The notes: generated by a model not told the origin, from the sequence alone. Shown: positions 40,890 to 50,066, counted from the stretch's first letter. The stretch: DNA of 64,000 nt from Rathayibacter sp. Leaf185 (GCF_001423885.1 NZ_LMPP01000002.1:380575-444574); one strand, 5' to 3'. A program made the numbers and translations.

Positions 40890-41831
40890 ATGGTCCTGGC
40901 GATGCAGGCGGACGACTTCGGGGGGCCGGCGGCCCTCCACGCGGTCGAGGTCGACCCCGGTGAGCCCGGCCCGGGACGCGTCCGGCTCCGGGTGCGCGCG
41001 GCCGGGGTGAACCCCTCCGATGCCAAGCAGCTGAGGGGGGTCTTCGGAGGGCGCACCCCGGTGCGTCCCGGCGGGGAGGTCTCGGGAGTGGTCACGGCGG
41101 TGGGTGCCGACGCGATCGGTCCGCTCGGCGCGATGGCCGTCGGCGACGAGGTCGTCGGGTTCCGGGTCGTGGGCGGGTTCGCGGAGGAGATCGTCGTCCC
41201 CGCCGGGTCGGTCCTGCCCAAGCCTGCGGGGCTCGGCTGGGCGGCGGCGGCAGGGCTGCTGCTGACCGGCACGACCGCCGCGCACCTGCTCGAGGCGACG
41301 CACGTCACGGGCGGTGACACCGTGCTCGTGCACGGCGCGAGCGGATCGGTCGGCTCGCTTCTCGTGCAGCTGGCCCGGGCCAGGGGTGCCCGGGTGATCG
41401 GCACGGCGGGGGAGCGCGGCGAGGCGCTCGTGCGTCGCTTCGGCGGCGAGCCCGTCCGCTACGGCGACGGCCTCGAGCAGCGGGTCCGCGCGCTCGCGCC
41501 CGGCGGCATCGACGTCGCCCTCGACACCGCCGGCACCGACGAGGCCCTCGACGTGTCGGTCGCCCTCGTCGCCGACCGCTCGCGCATCGCCACGATCGCC
41601 GGGTTCGAGCACGCCGCCCGGCTCGGTGGTGTCCTCCTGCTCGGCGGCGGCGACGGAGCCGACCCCGGCACCGCGCTCCGCAGCGCCGCGCGGGCCCCCT
41701 TGCTCGAGAGTGCCGGCCGCGGCGAGCTCGAGGTGGTCCTCGGCCCCTCGTTCCCGCTGCGCGAGGCCGCGGAGGCGATCGAGCTGGTCGCCTCCGGACG
41801 CGCCGGCGGCAAGGTGGTGCTTCTCCCCTGA
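40890..41831 (+). CDS. zinc-binding-dehydrogenase-family NADP oxidoreductase (quinone-reductase-like)
   Basis: The 313-residue protein has a GroES-like domain (AAGVNPSDAKQLRG, RPGGEVSGVVTAVG) and an NADPH-binding Rossmann motif VLVHGASGSVGSLL. The structural zinc cysteines of alcohol dehydrogenases are absent, as in quinone oxidoreductases. ATG 40890 (GGTGGAG upstream) is chosen; GTG 40881 is possible. A TAGCGT -10-like element lies at 40857-40862. Its stop is overlapped by the AlkA start. It is probably controlled by the divergent TetR. Confidence 0.85.
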   Translation: MVLAMQADDFGGPAALHAVEVDPGEPGPGRVRLRVRAAGVNPSDAKQLRGVFGGRTPVRPGGEVSGVVTAVGADAIGPLGAMAVGDEVVGFRVVGGFAEEIVVPAGSVLPKPAGLGWAAAAGLLLTGTTAAHLLEATHVTGGDTVLVHGASGSVGSLLVQLARARGARVIGTAGERGEALVRRFGGEPVRYGDGLEQRVRALAPGGIDVALDTAGTDEALDVSVALVADRSRIATIAGFEHAARLGGVLLLGGGDGADPGTALRSAARAPLLESAGRGELEVVLGPSFPLREAAEAIELVASGRAGGKVVLLP

Positions 41832-42688
41832 CCGCGCCTGCACCGGTCGTCCTCGACCTGGAGGCGAACGGCCCGTTCGACCGCGAGGGCGCGGCGAGCC
41901 TCCTCCGCGCGCACTCCCTTCCGGGAGTCGACCGGGTCGCGGGCGACGGCACCCGCCTCGAGCGGCTCCTCTCCCTCGACGGCACCCCGCACCTGATCGC
42001 GCTCGAGCTGACCGCGACGGGGGTCCGCCTCGAGACCGCCGCCGCTATCGCCGCCGAGGCCGCCCGACGCGTGCGCGCCTGGTTCGACCTCGACTCCGAC
42101 CTCGCGGCGATCGGCCGCGAGCTCTCCCTCGACCCGGTCCTGGCGCCGGTCATCGCCGCGCGACCGGGTCTGCGCGCCGTGCAGTACCCCGAGCCGTTCG
42201 AGTCCGCGGTGATGGCGGTGCTCGGCCAGCAGGTCTCCGTCGCCGCCGCCCGCACGTTCGGCGGGCGCGCGGTGGCGGCCTTCGGTGCCGTGGGTGCGCA
42301 GGGTCTCGCCCGCTTCCCGACCCCGGAGGCGCTCCTCGCGCCCGATCCGGAGGTGCTGCGCTCGGCGATCGGCATCACGAACGCCCGCGCGAGGACGGTC
42401 CGGGCGGTGGCCGCGGCCTTCGCCGGCGGCCTCGCGCTCGACCGCGACGGCGACCTCGTCGAGCAGCGCCGTCTCCTGCTCGCGATCCCCGGGATCGGAC
42501 CCTGGACGGCCGACTACCTGCGGCTGCGCCTCCTCGGCGATCCCGACGCGTTCCCGGCCGGCGATCTCGTCCTGCGTCGCGCGCTCGGCGGCATCACGAC
42601 CGCGGCGGCCGAGACGCGGTCGCTGTCATGGCGTCCGCACCGCGCGCACGCCGCCTTCTGGCTGTGGGCGTCGACGGGAGCGGTCTGA
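41828..42688 (+). CDS. alkA: DNA-3-methyladenine glycosylase II (AlkA-like), apparent CTG start
   Basis: The 286-residue protein has an AlkA N-terminal domain (LDLEANGPFDREG, HSLPGVDRVAGDGTRLER) and a helix-hairpin-helix glycosylase domain with LLAIPGIGPWTADYLRLR and PAGDLVLRRAL, whose Asp246 matches the catalytic Asp. It excises alkylated bases. No ATG, GTG or TTG precedes the N-terminal domain in frame. The first start-like codon is CTG 41828, which overlaps the upstream stop (CTGA). The alternative GTG 42071 would delete the whole N-terminal domain. Confidence 0.8.
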   Translation: MTAPAPVVLDLEANGPFDREGAASLLRAHSLPGVDRVAGDGTRLERLLSLDGTPHLIALELTATGVRLETAAAIAAEAARRVRAWFDLDSDLAAIGRELSLDPVLAPVIAARPGLRAVQYPEPFESAVMAVLGQQVSVAAARTFGGRAVAAFGAVGAQGLARFPTPEALLAPDPEVLRSAIGITNARARTVRAVAAAFAGGLALDRDGDLVEQRRLLLAIPGIGPWTADYLRLRLLGDPDAFPAGDLVLRRALGGITTAAAETRSLSWRPHRAHAAFWLWASTGAV

Positions 42689-42752
42689 ACCGGTCCGGCA
42701 CCGATCAGCGCGAACGTCCGTCAGCTCACGAGGCGAGCTGCTCGGACGCCGA

Positions 42753-43106
42753 TCAGCTCAGGTACTCGACGTCGTCGTACAGCAGCGGGGAGTCCTCCGC
42801 CTCGGTGTCCTCGACCGGGATCTCCTCGTGCTCGAGGATCACCGCGACTCCCGGCGACACCAGGACGCAGACCTCGCGATCGCCGGCGACCATGAAGTTG
42901 ACCATGTCGCCGTGCGCGCGGACCGCCTCGACCAGGCGCTTCTCGAGTGTCTCGGTGTCGGCCTCGATCGGCAGGAGGAATCGGCGCCCGTCGATGCTGA
43001 GGGTCGTGCGCTTCACCGTCGCCGCTTCGGGAGGCTCGCCTCCGCGTCCCGGCGTGACCGCCTTGACGCGCATCGCCGACGAGTTCATCCGGATGACGGC
43101 GTTCAT
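42753..43106 (-). CDS. hypothetical protein of 117 residues
   Basis: The protein contains TTLSIDGRRFLLPIEADTETLEKRLVEAVR and a strand-rich CVLVSPGVAVILEHEEI, with a very acidic C-terminus. This resembles a small conserved actinobacterial family, not named here. Its ATG overlaps the upstream gene's stop (ATGA); an internal ATG at 43073 is a possible alternative. Confidence 0.65.
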   Translation of the reverse strand: MNAVIRMNSSAMRVKAVTPGRGGEPPEAATVKRTTLSIDGRRFLLPIEADTETLEKRLVEAVRAHGDMVNFMVAGDREVCVLVSPGVAVILEHEEIPVEDTEAEDSPLLYDDVEYLS

Positions 43107-43549
43107 CCGGCACTCGGTCGGGACTCGTGGTGGCGGCGACCGCTCGTCCGGCGGTCCTCCTTCATCTCCGACTCGAAGAGGTGGCGGCGCCCCCCGGCGA
43201 GGCTGTCCCGCGCGGCCTGCTCCTGCTCGCGGAACTCGCGGTAGTAGGTGTCGTCGTAGTCCTCGACGATCTGGAACGTCCAGCGGCCCTCGATCACGTT
43301 GCGCCCGACGAGGTCGGCTTCGAGAGAATCGGCGATGTCGTCGTGCCCTGCGGCCCGGAACGCCTCGACCGCCTCACCGAGGGCGAGGTCCGCCGATCCG
43401 GTGAGCCGGTGGAATCCGTAGAGCAGGCCGCGTGCGTGCTCGACGGTCTCGAGCGCCTCCGACAGCTTGCCCAGCGCCGCCACCGTGGCGCTGTCGAGAC
43501 CCTCCGGACGCAGGTGCGCGGAATCGGGTCTGTCGGCTGAGCGAGTCAT
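43103..43549 (-). CDS. hypothetical protein of 148 residues
   Basis: The mostly helical protein has KLSEALETVEHARGLLYGFHRLTGSADLALGEAVEAF and a basic C-terminal tail. No metal-binding or membrane motif stands out. It is translationally coupled to the following 117-residue gene, so the two probably act together. It is not recognised. Confidence 0.7.
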   Translation of the reverse strand: MTRSADRPDSAHLRPEGLDSATVAALGKLSEALETVEHARGLLYGFHRLTGSADLALGEAVEAFRAAGHDDIADSLEADLVGRNVIEGRWTFQIVEDYDDTYYREFREQEQAARDSLAGGRRHLFESEMKEDRRTSGRRHHESRPSAG

Positions 43550-43635
43550 CTCCGTGAGCTTAGGCCGACCTCATTTCTCTGTGACCCCCTTGCGCCAGGG
43601 GCCCGGAAGGGGTCGCCCTCGTCGCGAGAGCGCCC

Positions 43636-44175
43636 TCAGGCGGTGGTGAGCCGGCGCGGAGGCAGGCTCGTGAGCCGCACCTCGCTCAGCACGCCCGCGT
43701 CGGCCGTCGCCGTCAGGTAGGTGCAGGCGGGCTGGCGCCGGCGATCGGTCGGCGAGCCCGGATTCAGCAGCCTCATGCCGCGGGGCGAGACCGAGTCCCA
43801 GGGGATGTGGCTGTGCCCGAAGACCAGGAGATCGGTGTCGGGATGCGCGGCATCGGCCCGTGCCTCTCGCCCCGTGGCGGCTCCGGTCTCGTGCACGACG
43901 CCGACGCGCAGGCCACCGACGGTCGCGTGCGCGACCTCCGGCAGCCGGGCGCGCAGCCCCGCGGGGTCGTTGTTGCCCCAGACCGCCAGGAGGTGCCGCG
44001 AGCGCGCCTCGAGGGCGTCGAGCGTCTCCTCGTCGACCCAGTCGCCCGCGTGCACGACGAGGTCGGCGTCGTCGACGGCGCCCCAGACCTCGTCCGGGAG
44101 CGCCTTCGCCCGCTTGGGCAGGTGCGTGTCGGCGAGGAGCAGCAGCCGAACCGGGCCGCCGAGCTCGAGAGGCAT
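43636..44175 (-). CDS. YfcE-like metallophosphoesterase
   Basis: The 179-residue protein has the calcineurin-like phosphoesterase metal motifs in order: ADTHLP, HAGDWVD, WGNNDP, GHSHIP. This order and the short length match the YfcE/MJ0936 group, which hydrolyses small phosphodiesters with two metal ions. The cellular substrate is unknown. Its ATG overlaps the stop of the DUF4180 gene by one base (TGATG). Confidence 0.9.
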   Translation of the reverse strand: MPLELGGPVRLLLLADTHLPKRAKALPDEVWGAVDDADLVVHAGDWVDEETLDALEARSRHLLAVWGNNDPAGLRARLPEVAHATVGGLRVGVVHETGAATGREARADAAHPDTDLLVFGHSHIPWDSVSPRGMRLLNPGSPTDRRRQPACTYLTATADAGVLSEVRLTSLPPRRLTTA

Positions 44176-44597
44176 CAGTGGGCGGGGCCGGGCGTCGGCT
44201 CCACCCCGCCGTCGGCTCCCGGCTCGTCGGCGGTCGCCGAGCCGCGGAGGCGGTCGTCGAGCGCGTCGACACCCGGCACGAACCAGAGGTGGTCACCCCG
44301 GTTCGACTCGACCACGAAGTCGTGCAGCGCGCTCGAGGCCGACACGTGCGCGGTGATGTCACCGAGGATCACGAGGCGCTTGCGGTAGTTGACGAGCTTC
44401 TGCACGAACTCGCCGGCGATGCCGGAGCGGAGGCGGAAGAACTCCGGGTCGAGGCGGCCGACGGGCACGACGATCGTCTCGACGTCGCCGCCGTAGGTCT
44501 CGGCCACCAGCGCGAGCGCGTCCTCGGGGGTGGACAGTGCGGCGCCCTCGTCGTCGACGAGGAGGAGGGGGACGCCCTGACGGGTCTCGGTTCGCAT
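44175..44597 (-). CDS. DUF4180 protein
   Basis: The 140-residue protein has LSTPEDALALVAETYGGDVETIVVPVGRLDPEFFRLRSG and LVNYRKRLVILGDI, matching DUF4180, a family of unknown function. ATG 44597 is chosen; a further ATG at 44609 is in frame. It lies upstream of the metallophosphoesterase and is translationally coupled to it. Confidence 0.8.
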   Translation of the reverse strand: MRTETRQGVPLLLVDDEGAALSTPEDALALVAETYGGDVETIVVPVGRLDPEFFRLRSGIAGEFVQKLVNYRKRLVILGDITAHVSASSALHDFVVESNRGDHLWFVPGVDALDDRLRGSATADEPGADGGVEPTPGPAH

Positions 44598-44630
44598 CCT
44601 CTCAGCCAACCACGTCGCTCCGGCCGTCGC

Positions 44631-46844
44631 TCAGCCGCCCGCGCGGAACGAGCGCAGGCGGAGGCTGTTCAGCACGACGAACACGCTCGAGAACGCCATC
44701 GCGGCACCGGCGACCAGCGGGCCGAGCAGCCCTGCCATCGCCAGGGGGATCGCGGCGACGTTGTAGGCGAAGGCCCAGAAGAGATTGCCGCGGATGACGC
44801 CCAGCGTCCGGCGGCCGAGCCTCAGGGCGTCGGGCACGCGCGAGAGGTCGTCGCCCACGAGCGTGATGTCGCTCGCCTCGATGGCCGCGTCCGAGCCGGC
44901 TCCCATCGCGATCCCGACGTCGGCCGCTGCCAGGGCAGCCGCATCGTTGACGCCGTCGCCGACGAAGGCGACGCTGCGCCCCTCCGCCTTCAACCGCTCG
45001 ATCACGGCGAGCTTGCCCTCGGGGAGGACCTCGGCGATCATCTCGTCGATGCCGACCGCCGCCGCGAGAGACGCGGCCGCCCGGGTGGTGTCGCCGGTGA
45101 GGACGAGCACGCGCAGCCCGCGCCCGCGGAGGGACGCCACGGCGGTCGCGGCGTCGGCTCGGGGCTGGTCGCGCAGCACCACGATGCCGCGCAGCTCGCC
45201 CTCCCAGCCGACTCCGACGACCGTGCCGCCCGACTCGGCGGCTCGCGAGACCTCGCCGGCCAGGGCTTCGGAGTCGTACCCCCACTGCTCCTCGAGCCAG
45301 CCGAGCCGCCCCGCGACGACGAGGCGCTCGCCGACCCGGGCGCGCACGCCGACGCCGGCGCTCGCGCGGAAGCCGGTCGCCTCCGGCGCGTCGAGTCCTC
45401 GCGCCTGGGCTCCGCGCACGATCGCGGCCGCGAGCGGATGCTCCGATCCGCGCTCGACGGCGGCGAGCATCCGCAGCGCCTCGTCGTCGGCGGTCGAGAC
45501 CAGCTCGAAGGCGCCCGTCGTGAGCGTGCCCGTCTTGTCGAAGACGACCGTGTCGACACGACGGCTGCTCTCGAGCACCTCGGGTCCGCGGATCAGGATG
45601 CCCAGCTGCGATCCGCGTCCGGTGCCGACCAGCACGGCGGTCGGTGTCGCGAGACCGAGCGCGCAGGGGCACGCCACGACCAGCACGGCGACGGCGGGCG
45701 AGACGGCGGCCGCGAGGTCCGCTCCCGAGAGGAGCCAGCCGGCGAGCGTCGCGAGCGCGAGAACCACCACGACGGGCACGAAGACGGAGGAGACGCGGTC
45801 GGCGAGGCGCTGAACCCGGGCCTTGCCGGCCTGGGCCTCCGAGACGAGACGGCCCATCCTGGCGAGCGTGGTCGCGGATCCGACGCGGTCGACCCGGACG
45901 GTCAGGACGCCGTGCGCATTGAGCACGCCGCCGGTGACGGAAGATCCGGGGCCCACCTCGACCGGCACGCTCTCGCCGGTGAGCAGGCTCGCATCGACCG
46001 CGCTCGAGCCGTCGAGCACGGTGCCGTCGGCCGCGACGACCTCACCGGGCCGCACGCGGATCCGGTCGCCGACCGCGAGCGCAGTGGCGGTCACGCGCTC
46101 TTCGCCGCCGTCGGTCGTGAGGCGTGCCGCGTCCTTCGCGCCGAGGTGGAGGAGCGCTCGCAGGGCCGCGCCCGCGTCCCGCTTCGATCGGGCCTCGAGG
46201 TAGCGGCCGGCGAGCACCAGAACGGGCACGGCCGCCGCGACCTCGAGGTAGATCTCGTCGTGGCCCGAGCGCGAGCCGAGCAGCTCGAACGGCATGCTCA
46301 TGCCGATCCGCCCTGCGTCGCCGAGGAACAGGGCGTACACCGACCAGAGGAACGCGGCGCTGACGCCGAGGCTGATCAGGGTGTCCATCGTGGTCGAGCC
46401 GTGTCGGGCCGCCCGCCAGGCATTCCGGTGGAACGGCCAGGCGCCCCAGACCGCCACCGGAGCGGCGAGAGTGAGGGTGAGCCACTGCCAGTTCGCGAAC
46501 TGCAGCGGAGGGATCATCGAGAGCAGCACGACCGGCGCGGCCAGCAGGGCGGAGATCAGCAGTCGCGTGCGCAGTATCCGTCGCTCGTCGTCTCCGGGCT
46601 CGACCTCCCGGCCGGCCTCGGGGGCCGAGGTCTGCGGCACGGTGGCCGTGTAGCCGGCCGCCTCGACCGCGGCGATCGCCTCTGCCGCGGTCGTCCCCTC
46701 CGGCAGGGTGAGCGTCGCGCGCTCGAGTGCCAGGTTGACGCTTGACGTCACTCCGGGGAGCGCGTCCAGCCTCCGCTCGACCCTCGCCACGCAGGAGGCG
46801 CAGGTCATCCCGCCGATCTCGAGCTCGAGCGTCGTGCCGGCCAT
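44631..46844 (-). CDS. copA: copper-exporting P1B-type ATPase
   Basis: The 737-residue ATPase has an N-terminal HMA domain with GMTCASC (Cys15, Cys18) and six or more helices. It also shows the TGES actuator motif, the transmembrane CPC motif near residues 392-394, the phosphorylation motif DKTGT near 436 and the TM signature YN...MAFSSV of P1B-1 copper(I) pumps. It exports Cu(I) at the cost of ATP. A CopZ-like gene is 20 bp upstream in the same operon, under a CsoR-type palindrome. Silver could also be carried. Confidence 0.93.
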   Translation of the reverse strand: MAGTTLELEIGGMTCASCVARVERRLDALPGVTSSVNLALERATLTLPEGTTAAEAIAAVEAAGYTATVPQTSAPEAGREVEPGDDERRILRTRLLISALLAAPVVLLSMIPPLQFANWQWLTLTLAAPVAVWGAWPFHRNAWRAARHGSTTMDTLISLGVSAAFLWSVYALFLGDAGRIGMSMPFELLGSRSGHDEIYLEVAAAVPVLVLAGRYLEARSKRDAGAALRALLHLGAKDAARLTTDGGEERVTATALAVGDRIRVRPGEVVAADGTVLDGSSAVDASLLTGESVPVEVGPGSSVTGGVLNAHGVLTVRVDRVGSATTLARMGRLVSEAQAGKARVQRLADRVSSVFVPVVVVLALATLAGWLLSGADLAAAVSPAVAVLVVACPCALGLATPTAVLVGTGRGSQLGILIRGPEVLESSRRVDTVVFDKTGTLTTGAFELVSTADDEALRMLAAVERGSEHPLAAAIVRGAQARGLDAPEATGFRASAGVGVRARVGERLVVAGRLGWLEEQWGYDSEALAGEVSRAAESGGTVVGVGWEGELRGIVVLRDQPRADAATAVASLRGRGLRVLVLTGDTTRAAASLAAAVGIDEMIAEVLPEGKLAVIERLKAEGRSVAFVGDGVNDAAALAAADVGIAMGAGSDAAIEASDITLVGDDLSRVPDALRLGRRTLGVIRGNLFWAFAYNVAAIPLAMAGLLGPLVAGAAMAFSSVFVVLNSLRLRSFRAGG

Positions 46845-46864
46845 CGGATCAGTCTTCTCCGCCG

Positions 46865-47224
46865 TCAGGACAGGGGAGCGAGCCGGTAGCCGGCGTCGGC
46901 GATCGCGCCGGCGATCTCCTCCCGGCCGAGCGGGCGGGTCGAGCCGACCGTCACCCGCGACACGCCGTCGGGAGCCAGGGAGATGTCGACGCTCTCGACC
47001 TCGGGATAGGCGGCGAGCTCCTCCGTGACGCTGTTCACGCAGTGCTCACAGGTCATGCCCGCGACGCCGAAGCTGACGGAGGAGGCGCTCGAGGCGGCGG
47101 CGGCGGATCCGTGGGACTCGCCGTGGCCGCCGCACGCGCAGGCGTCCCCCGAGCCGCAGCCGCCGCCGGTGCTCGCCGCGCCGCCCTTGGCCGTGAGTCC
47201 GAGATCGAGGCGGGTGCTGCTCAT
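46865..47224 (-). CDS. copZ: CopZ-like copper chaperone with Cys/His-rich N-terminus
   Basis: The 119-residue protein has a C-terminal HMA domain (about 50-119) with FGVAGMTCEHCVNSVT, the Cu(I)-binding CxxC. It delivers copper to CopA, encoded next. The first 45 residues are unusual for CopZ: they contain GGGCGSGDACACGGHGESHG, rich in Cys and His, which may bind extra metal. AAGGAG precedes ATG 47224. Confidence 0.88.
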   Translation of the reverse strand: MSSTRLDLGLTAKGGAASTGGGCGSGDACACGGHGESHGSAAAASSASSVSFGVAGMTCEHCVNSVTEELAAYPEVESVDISLAPDGVSRVTVGSTRPLGREEIAGAIADAGYRLAPLS

Positions 47225-47261
47225 GCGCGTCTCCTTGCGTGGGTTCCGGGAGGGGAGTTGA

Positions 47262-47276
47262 TACCCCCGGGGGGTA
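47262..47276. promoter_or_regulatory. CsoR-type copper operator
   Basis: TACCCCCGGGGGGTA is nearly palindromic and resembles CsoR boxes (TACCCC...GGGGTA). Minus-strand TAGGAT, just upstream, is a likely -10, so repressor bound here would block copZ-copA. No csoR gene lies in the window. Confidence 0.7.
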
Positions 47277-47382
47277 CCTCCATCCTAGGTCGGCTGGGCC
47301 CTCCCGGCAAGGCGCTCCCGGCGAGGTGGGAGGCGGAGGCACGAGAATCGGAGGCAGCCACGCCATCGACAGGAGGACGGTC

Positions 47383-48027
47383 ATGACCCAGACCCCGCCG
47401 CCGCCCTGGGGTGCACCGGGCACGCCGACCGGCCCGCGGGTCCCCCTGCCGCCCCGCACCCGCTTCGAGCCGACGACCCTCGTGACGACCCCGCTGCACG
47501 CGCGGCGCCTCCGCTCCGCGCTGGACTCGCGGCTGCGCCAGGCGTCCCCCGAGCGGCAGAGGCGCCTCGCCGAGCTGGCCGAGATCGGCGAGGGAGTCGT
47601 CGTCCTCCGGACGCGCGAGTTCGACCGCGCCCTCGAGCGCCTGGGGGCCCCCGCCTCCGCCGCCACGAGCCGCGGAGCCGTGGTCGTCACGCTCGGCGGA
47701 GGCGGGCCGGCGCTCGCCGCGGAGCGCGCCGACTCCCTCGCGATCGCGGCGTGGAGCGACGTCTCCGGAGTCGAGGTCGGCACCGTCGCCCACGGGGCGC
47801 ACCGCGTCCGGGCCGCCGTGCTGTCGGTGCTGGCGCCGCTCCCGCCCGTCGCCGAGGGCTTCCGGGGGCTGGCGCGCGCCTCCCGAGCCGCGCGCCGCCG
47901 CCGGACGGTGCTCGTGCCGCTCGTGGTCGCCTCCCCGGGCCCGCTCGGCTGGGTCGTCGCGGACGACCGCGCCTTCCTGTTCGCCCTCGACCGCCTCCGG
48001 ACCGCGCACGAGGGGGCCGCGCGATGA
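47383..48027 (+). CDS. hypothetical protein of 214 residues
   Basis: The protein starts with a proline-rich N-terminus (QTPPPPWGAPGTPTGP) and then has a mixed alpha/beta region with RGAVVVTLGGGGPALAAERADSLAIAAWSD. No catalytic motif was recognised and there is no signal peptide. ATG 47383 has AGGAGG 6 nt upstream. Its stop overlaps the DUF2809 gene (ATGA). Confidence 0.65.
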   Translation: MTQTPPPPWGAPGTPTGPRVPLPPRTRFEPTTLVTTPLHARRLRSALDSRLRQASPERQRRLAELAEIGEGVVVLRTREFDRALERLGAPASAATSRGAVVVTLGGGGPALAAERADSLAIAAWSDVSGVEVGTVAHGAHRVRAAVLSVLAPLPPVAEGFRGLARASRAARRRRTVLVPLVVASPGPLGWVVADDRAFLFALDRLRTAHEGAAR

Positions 48028-48419
48028 GGGCGCGACTGCCCTTCGTGCTCGCTGCCCTCGGCGCCCTGGGCCTCGGGCTCGCCCTGCGCTTCCTGCTGAC
48101 CGGGCTGTTCGCCGACGTGGCGGGCAGTGTCCTCTACGTCGTGCTGGTCGCGGTGCTGGCGTGCGTGGTGCTGCCGCGGCTGTCACCCGTGACGGCGGCG
48201 GGCATCGCGCTCGCCTGGTCGATCGCCATGGAGCAGCTGCAGGCGATCGGAGCCGCGGCGCGCCTCGTCGAGCTGTGGCCGCCGCTGGCGCTCGTGGTCG
48301 GCAGCACGTTCTCGTGGCTCGACATCGCCGCCTACGTCCTCGGCGCAGTCGTGGCGGCGGCGGTGCTGATCGCGGTGGGGCCGCGGGGGGACGCGGAGGA
48401 GCCCGCACCGCGCCCGTAG
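48024..48419 (+). CDS. DUF2809 membrane protein
   Basis: The 131-residue protein has four hydrophobic segments. It includes the DUF2809 pattern: GSVLYVVLVAVLACVVLP, ALAWSIAMEQLQAI and FSWLDIAAYVLGAV. Function is unknown. It is coupled to the preceding gene by a 4-bp overlap. The dgt gene begins 10 nt after its stop but has its own -10. Confidence 0.82.
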   Translation: MRARLPFVLAALGALGLGLALRFLLTGLFADVAGSVLYVVLVAVLACVVLPRLSPVTAAGIALAWSIAMEQLQAIGAAARLVELWPPLALVVGSTFSWLDIAAYVLGAVVAAAVLIAVGPRGDAEEPAPRP

Positions 48420-48422
48420 TGT
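48417..48422 (+). promoter_or_regulatory. leaderless -10 element TAGTGT for dgt
   Basis: TAGTGT overlaps the DUF2809 stop and ends 6 nt before ATG 48429. No Shine-Dalgarno is visible. Confidence 0.6.
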
Positions 48423-48428
48423 GGCCCC

Positions 48429-50066
48429 ATGGATGAGGTACCCGGCTCAGCAGCTCGCGCCGACCCGCTGGGCGGCGACACCGGCGGCGTGCCGACAGCG
48501 CACCGCGACGCCCTCCGTCGCCCGCGCGACCGCCGACGCGATCGCCGCGTGCCCGAGCCGGTCGACCGCTTCTCGACCGGCGAGGAGTTCCCCGAGTACC
48601 GGGTCGATCTCGAGCGGATCCGCTTCTCGCCCTACTTCGCGCGGCTCTCGGCCGTCACGCAGGTCATCTCGCCCAGCGGAGTCGGCCAGGTCGTCCACAA
48701 CCGCCTCACCCACTCGATCAAGGTCACCGCGGTCGCCCGTGCGATCGCCATGCAGCTCACCACGACCGACCGCGCCCAGCGCGAGCTCGTCGAGCGCCTC
48801 GGCGGCTGCGATCCCGTGGTCGTGCAGGCCGCGGCCAGCGCCCACGACCTGGGGCACCCTCCGTTCGGCCACCTCGGCGAGCAGGCGCTCGACCGCCTCG
48901 CCCGCGAGAAGCTCGGGCTCGAGGAGGGCTTCGAGGGCAACGCGCAGTCGTTCCGCATCCTCTCCGAGCTCGATGTCTGCGAGACGGTCGAGGCGGGGCT
49001 GAACCTCACGGCGGCCTCCCGTGCTGCCGTGCTCAAGTACCCCTGGGGGCGCGTCGTCTGCCGCCCGGGCATCGACTCCACCGACCCGACGGAGCTGCCG
49101 CGCGGCTCGACGGCCAGCCGCTGGGAGACCGCGCCGCCCAAGTTCTCGGCCTACACGCTCGATCTCGATGATCTGCTCGACGCCCGCGCGGGCTTTGAGG
49201 CCATCGCGCCGTGGCAGCAGACGCTCGAGTGCTCGGTGATGGACGTCGCCGACGACATCGCCTACTCGCTGCACGACCTCGACGACTTCTACCGGGCGGG
49301 AGTGCTGCAGCAGGCGGCCGTCGCGGTCGAGTTCCGCGCGTTCCTCCGCGAGCAGCACGCGCTCGCCTCGCTCGACGCCGGCGAGCTGTGGGGCCGGGCG
49401 CCGGGGCACTCTCTCGAGATGCTGCGGCGCAGGCTGGTCGCCCGCGACCCGTGGATCGCCGGCGACGAGCTGTTCCGCGCCTCGGTCGAGCGGGTGTCGA
49501 CCGAGTTGGTCGAAGGGCTGCTCGCACTGCCGTTCGACGGCTCGACCCGCACGGAGCGGGCGATCGAGTCGTTCGTGTCGTCGTGGATCGGGCGACTGCA
49601 GCGCTCGGTGCTGGTGCTCGCCGACCCGAACGTCCGCTCGGGGCACGTGTCGCTCCTCCCGGACGCGTGGCACGACGTGGCGGTGCTGAAGTTCGTGCAC
49701 ACGCGCTTCGTGATCGACCGTCCCGATTTCGCGACCTACCAGCGCGGGCAGTCGCAGGTGCTCGAGACGCTGGTCACGCATCTCGACGACTGGCTGGCCG
49801 ACCCGCGCGACAACGCCCGCGCCCCGCAGAAGCTGCTCGATCTGATCGAGCTCGCGACAGACGGCTACTTCCGCCTGCGCGCCGACCGCCCGGAGTGGCT
49901 GCCGGCGGGGGAGCGCGGCCGACCGCGCGCCGACCCGCAGTCGCTCGAGCGCCTGGGCCGTGCGCGCGGGATCGTCGACTACGTCGCCACGCTCACCGAT
50001 GAGCAGGCGATGGCGCTCGCCGCGCGCCTCCGCGGCGACCGCGAGCCCTGGGCGATGGGGACCTAG
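48429..50066 (+). CDS. dgt: dGTP triphosphohydrolase
   Basis: The 545-residue HD-domain protein has RLTHSIKV (His95) and AHDLGHPPFGHLGE (His139-Asp140). It matches the dNTPase family, which hydrolyses dGTP to deoxyguanosine and triphosphate and helps maintain dNTP pools. The N-terminal 45 residues are arginine-rich and probably disordered. Its length fits the longer actinobacterial type. The mRNA is likely leaderless. Confidence 0.9.
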   Translation: MDEVPGSAARADPLGGDTGGVPTAHRDALRRPRDRRRDRRVPEPVDRFSTGEEFPEYRVDLERIRFSPYFARLSAVTQVISPSGVGQVVHNRLTHSIKVTAVARAIAMQLTTTDRAQRELVERLGGCDPVVVQAAASAHDLGHPPFGHLGEQALDRLAREKLGLEEGFEGNAQSFRILSELDVCETVEAGLNLTAASRAAVLKYPWGRVVCRPGIDSTDPTELPRGSTASRWETAPPKFSAYTLDLDDLLDARAGFEAIAPWQQTLECSVMDVADDIAYSLHDLDDFYRAGVLQQAAVAVEFRAFLREQHALASLDAGELWGRAPGHSLEMLRRRLVARDPWIAGDELFRASVERVSTELVEGLLALPFDGSTRTERAIESFVSSWIGRLQRSVLVLADPNVRSGHVSLLPDAWHDVAVLKFVHTRFVIDRPDFATYQRGQSQVLETLVTHLDDWLADPRDNARAPQKLLDLIELATDGYFRLRADRPEWLPAGERGRPRADPQSLERLGRARGIVDYVATLTDEQAMALAARLRGDREPWAMGT

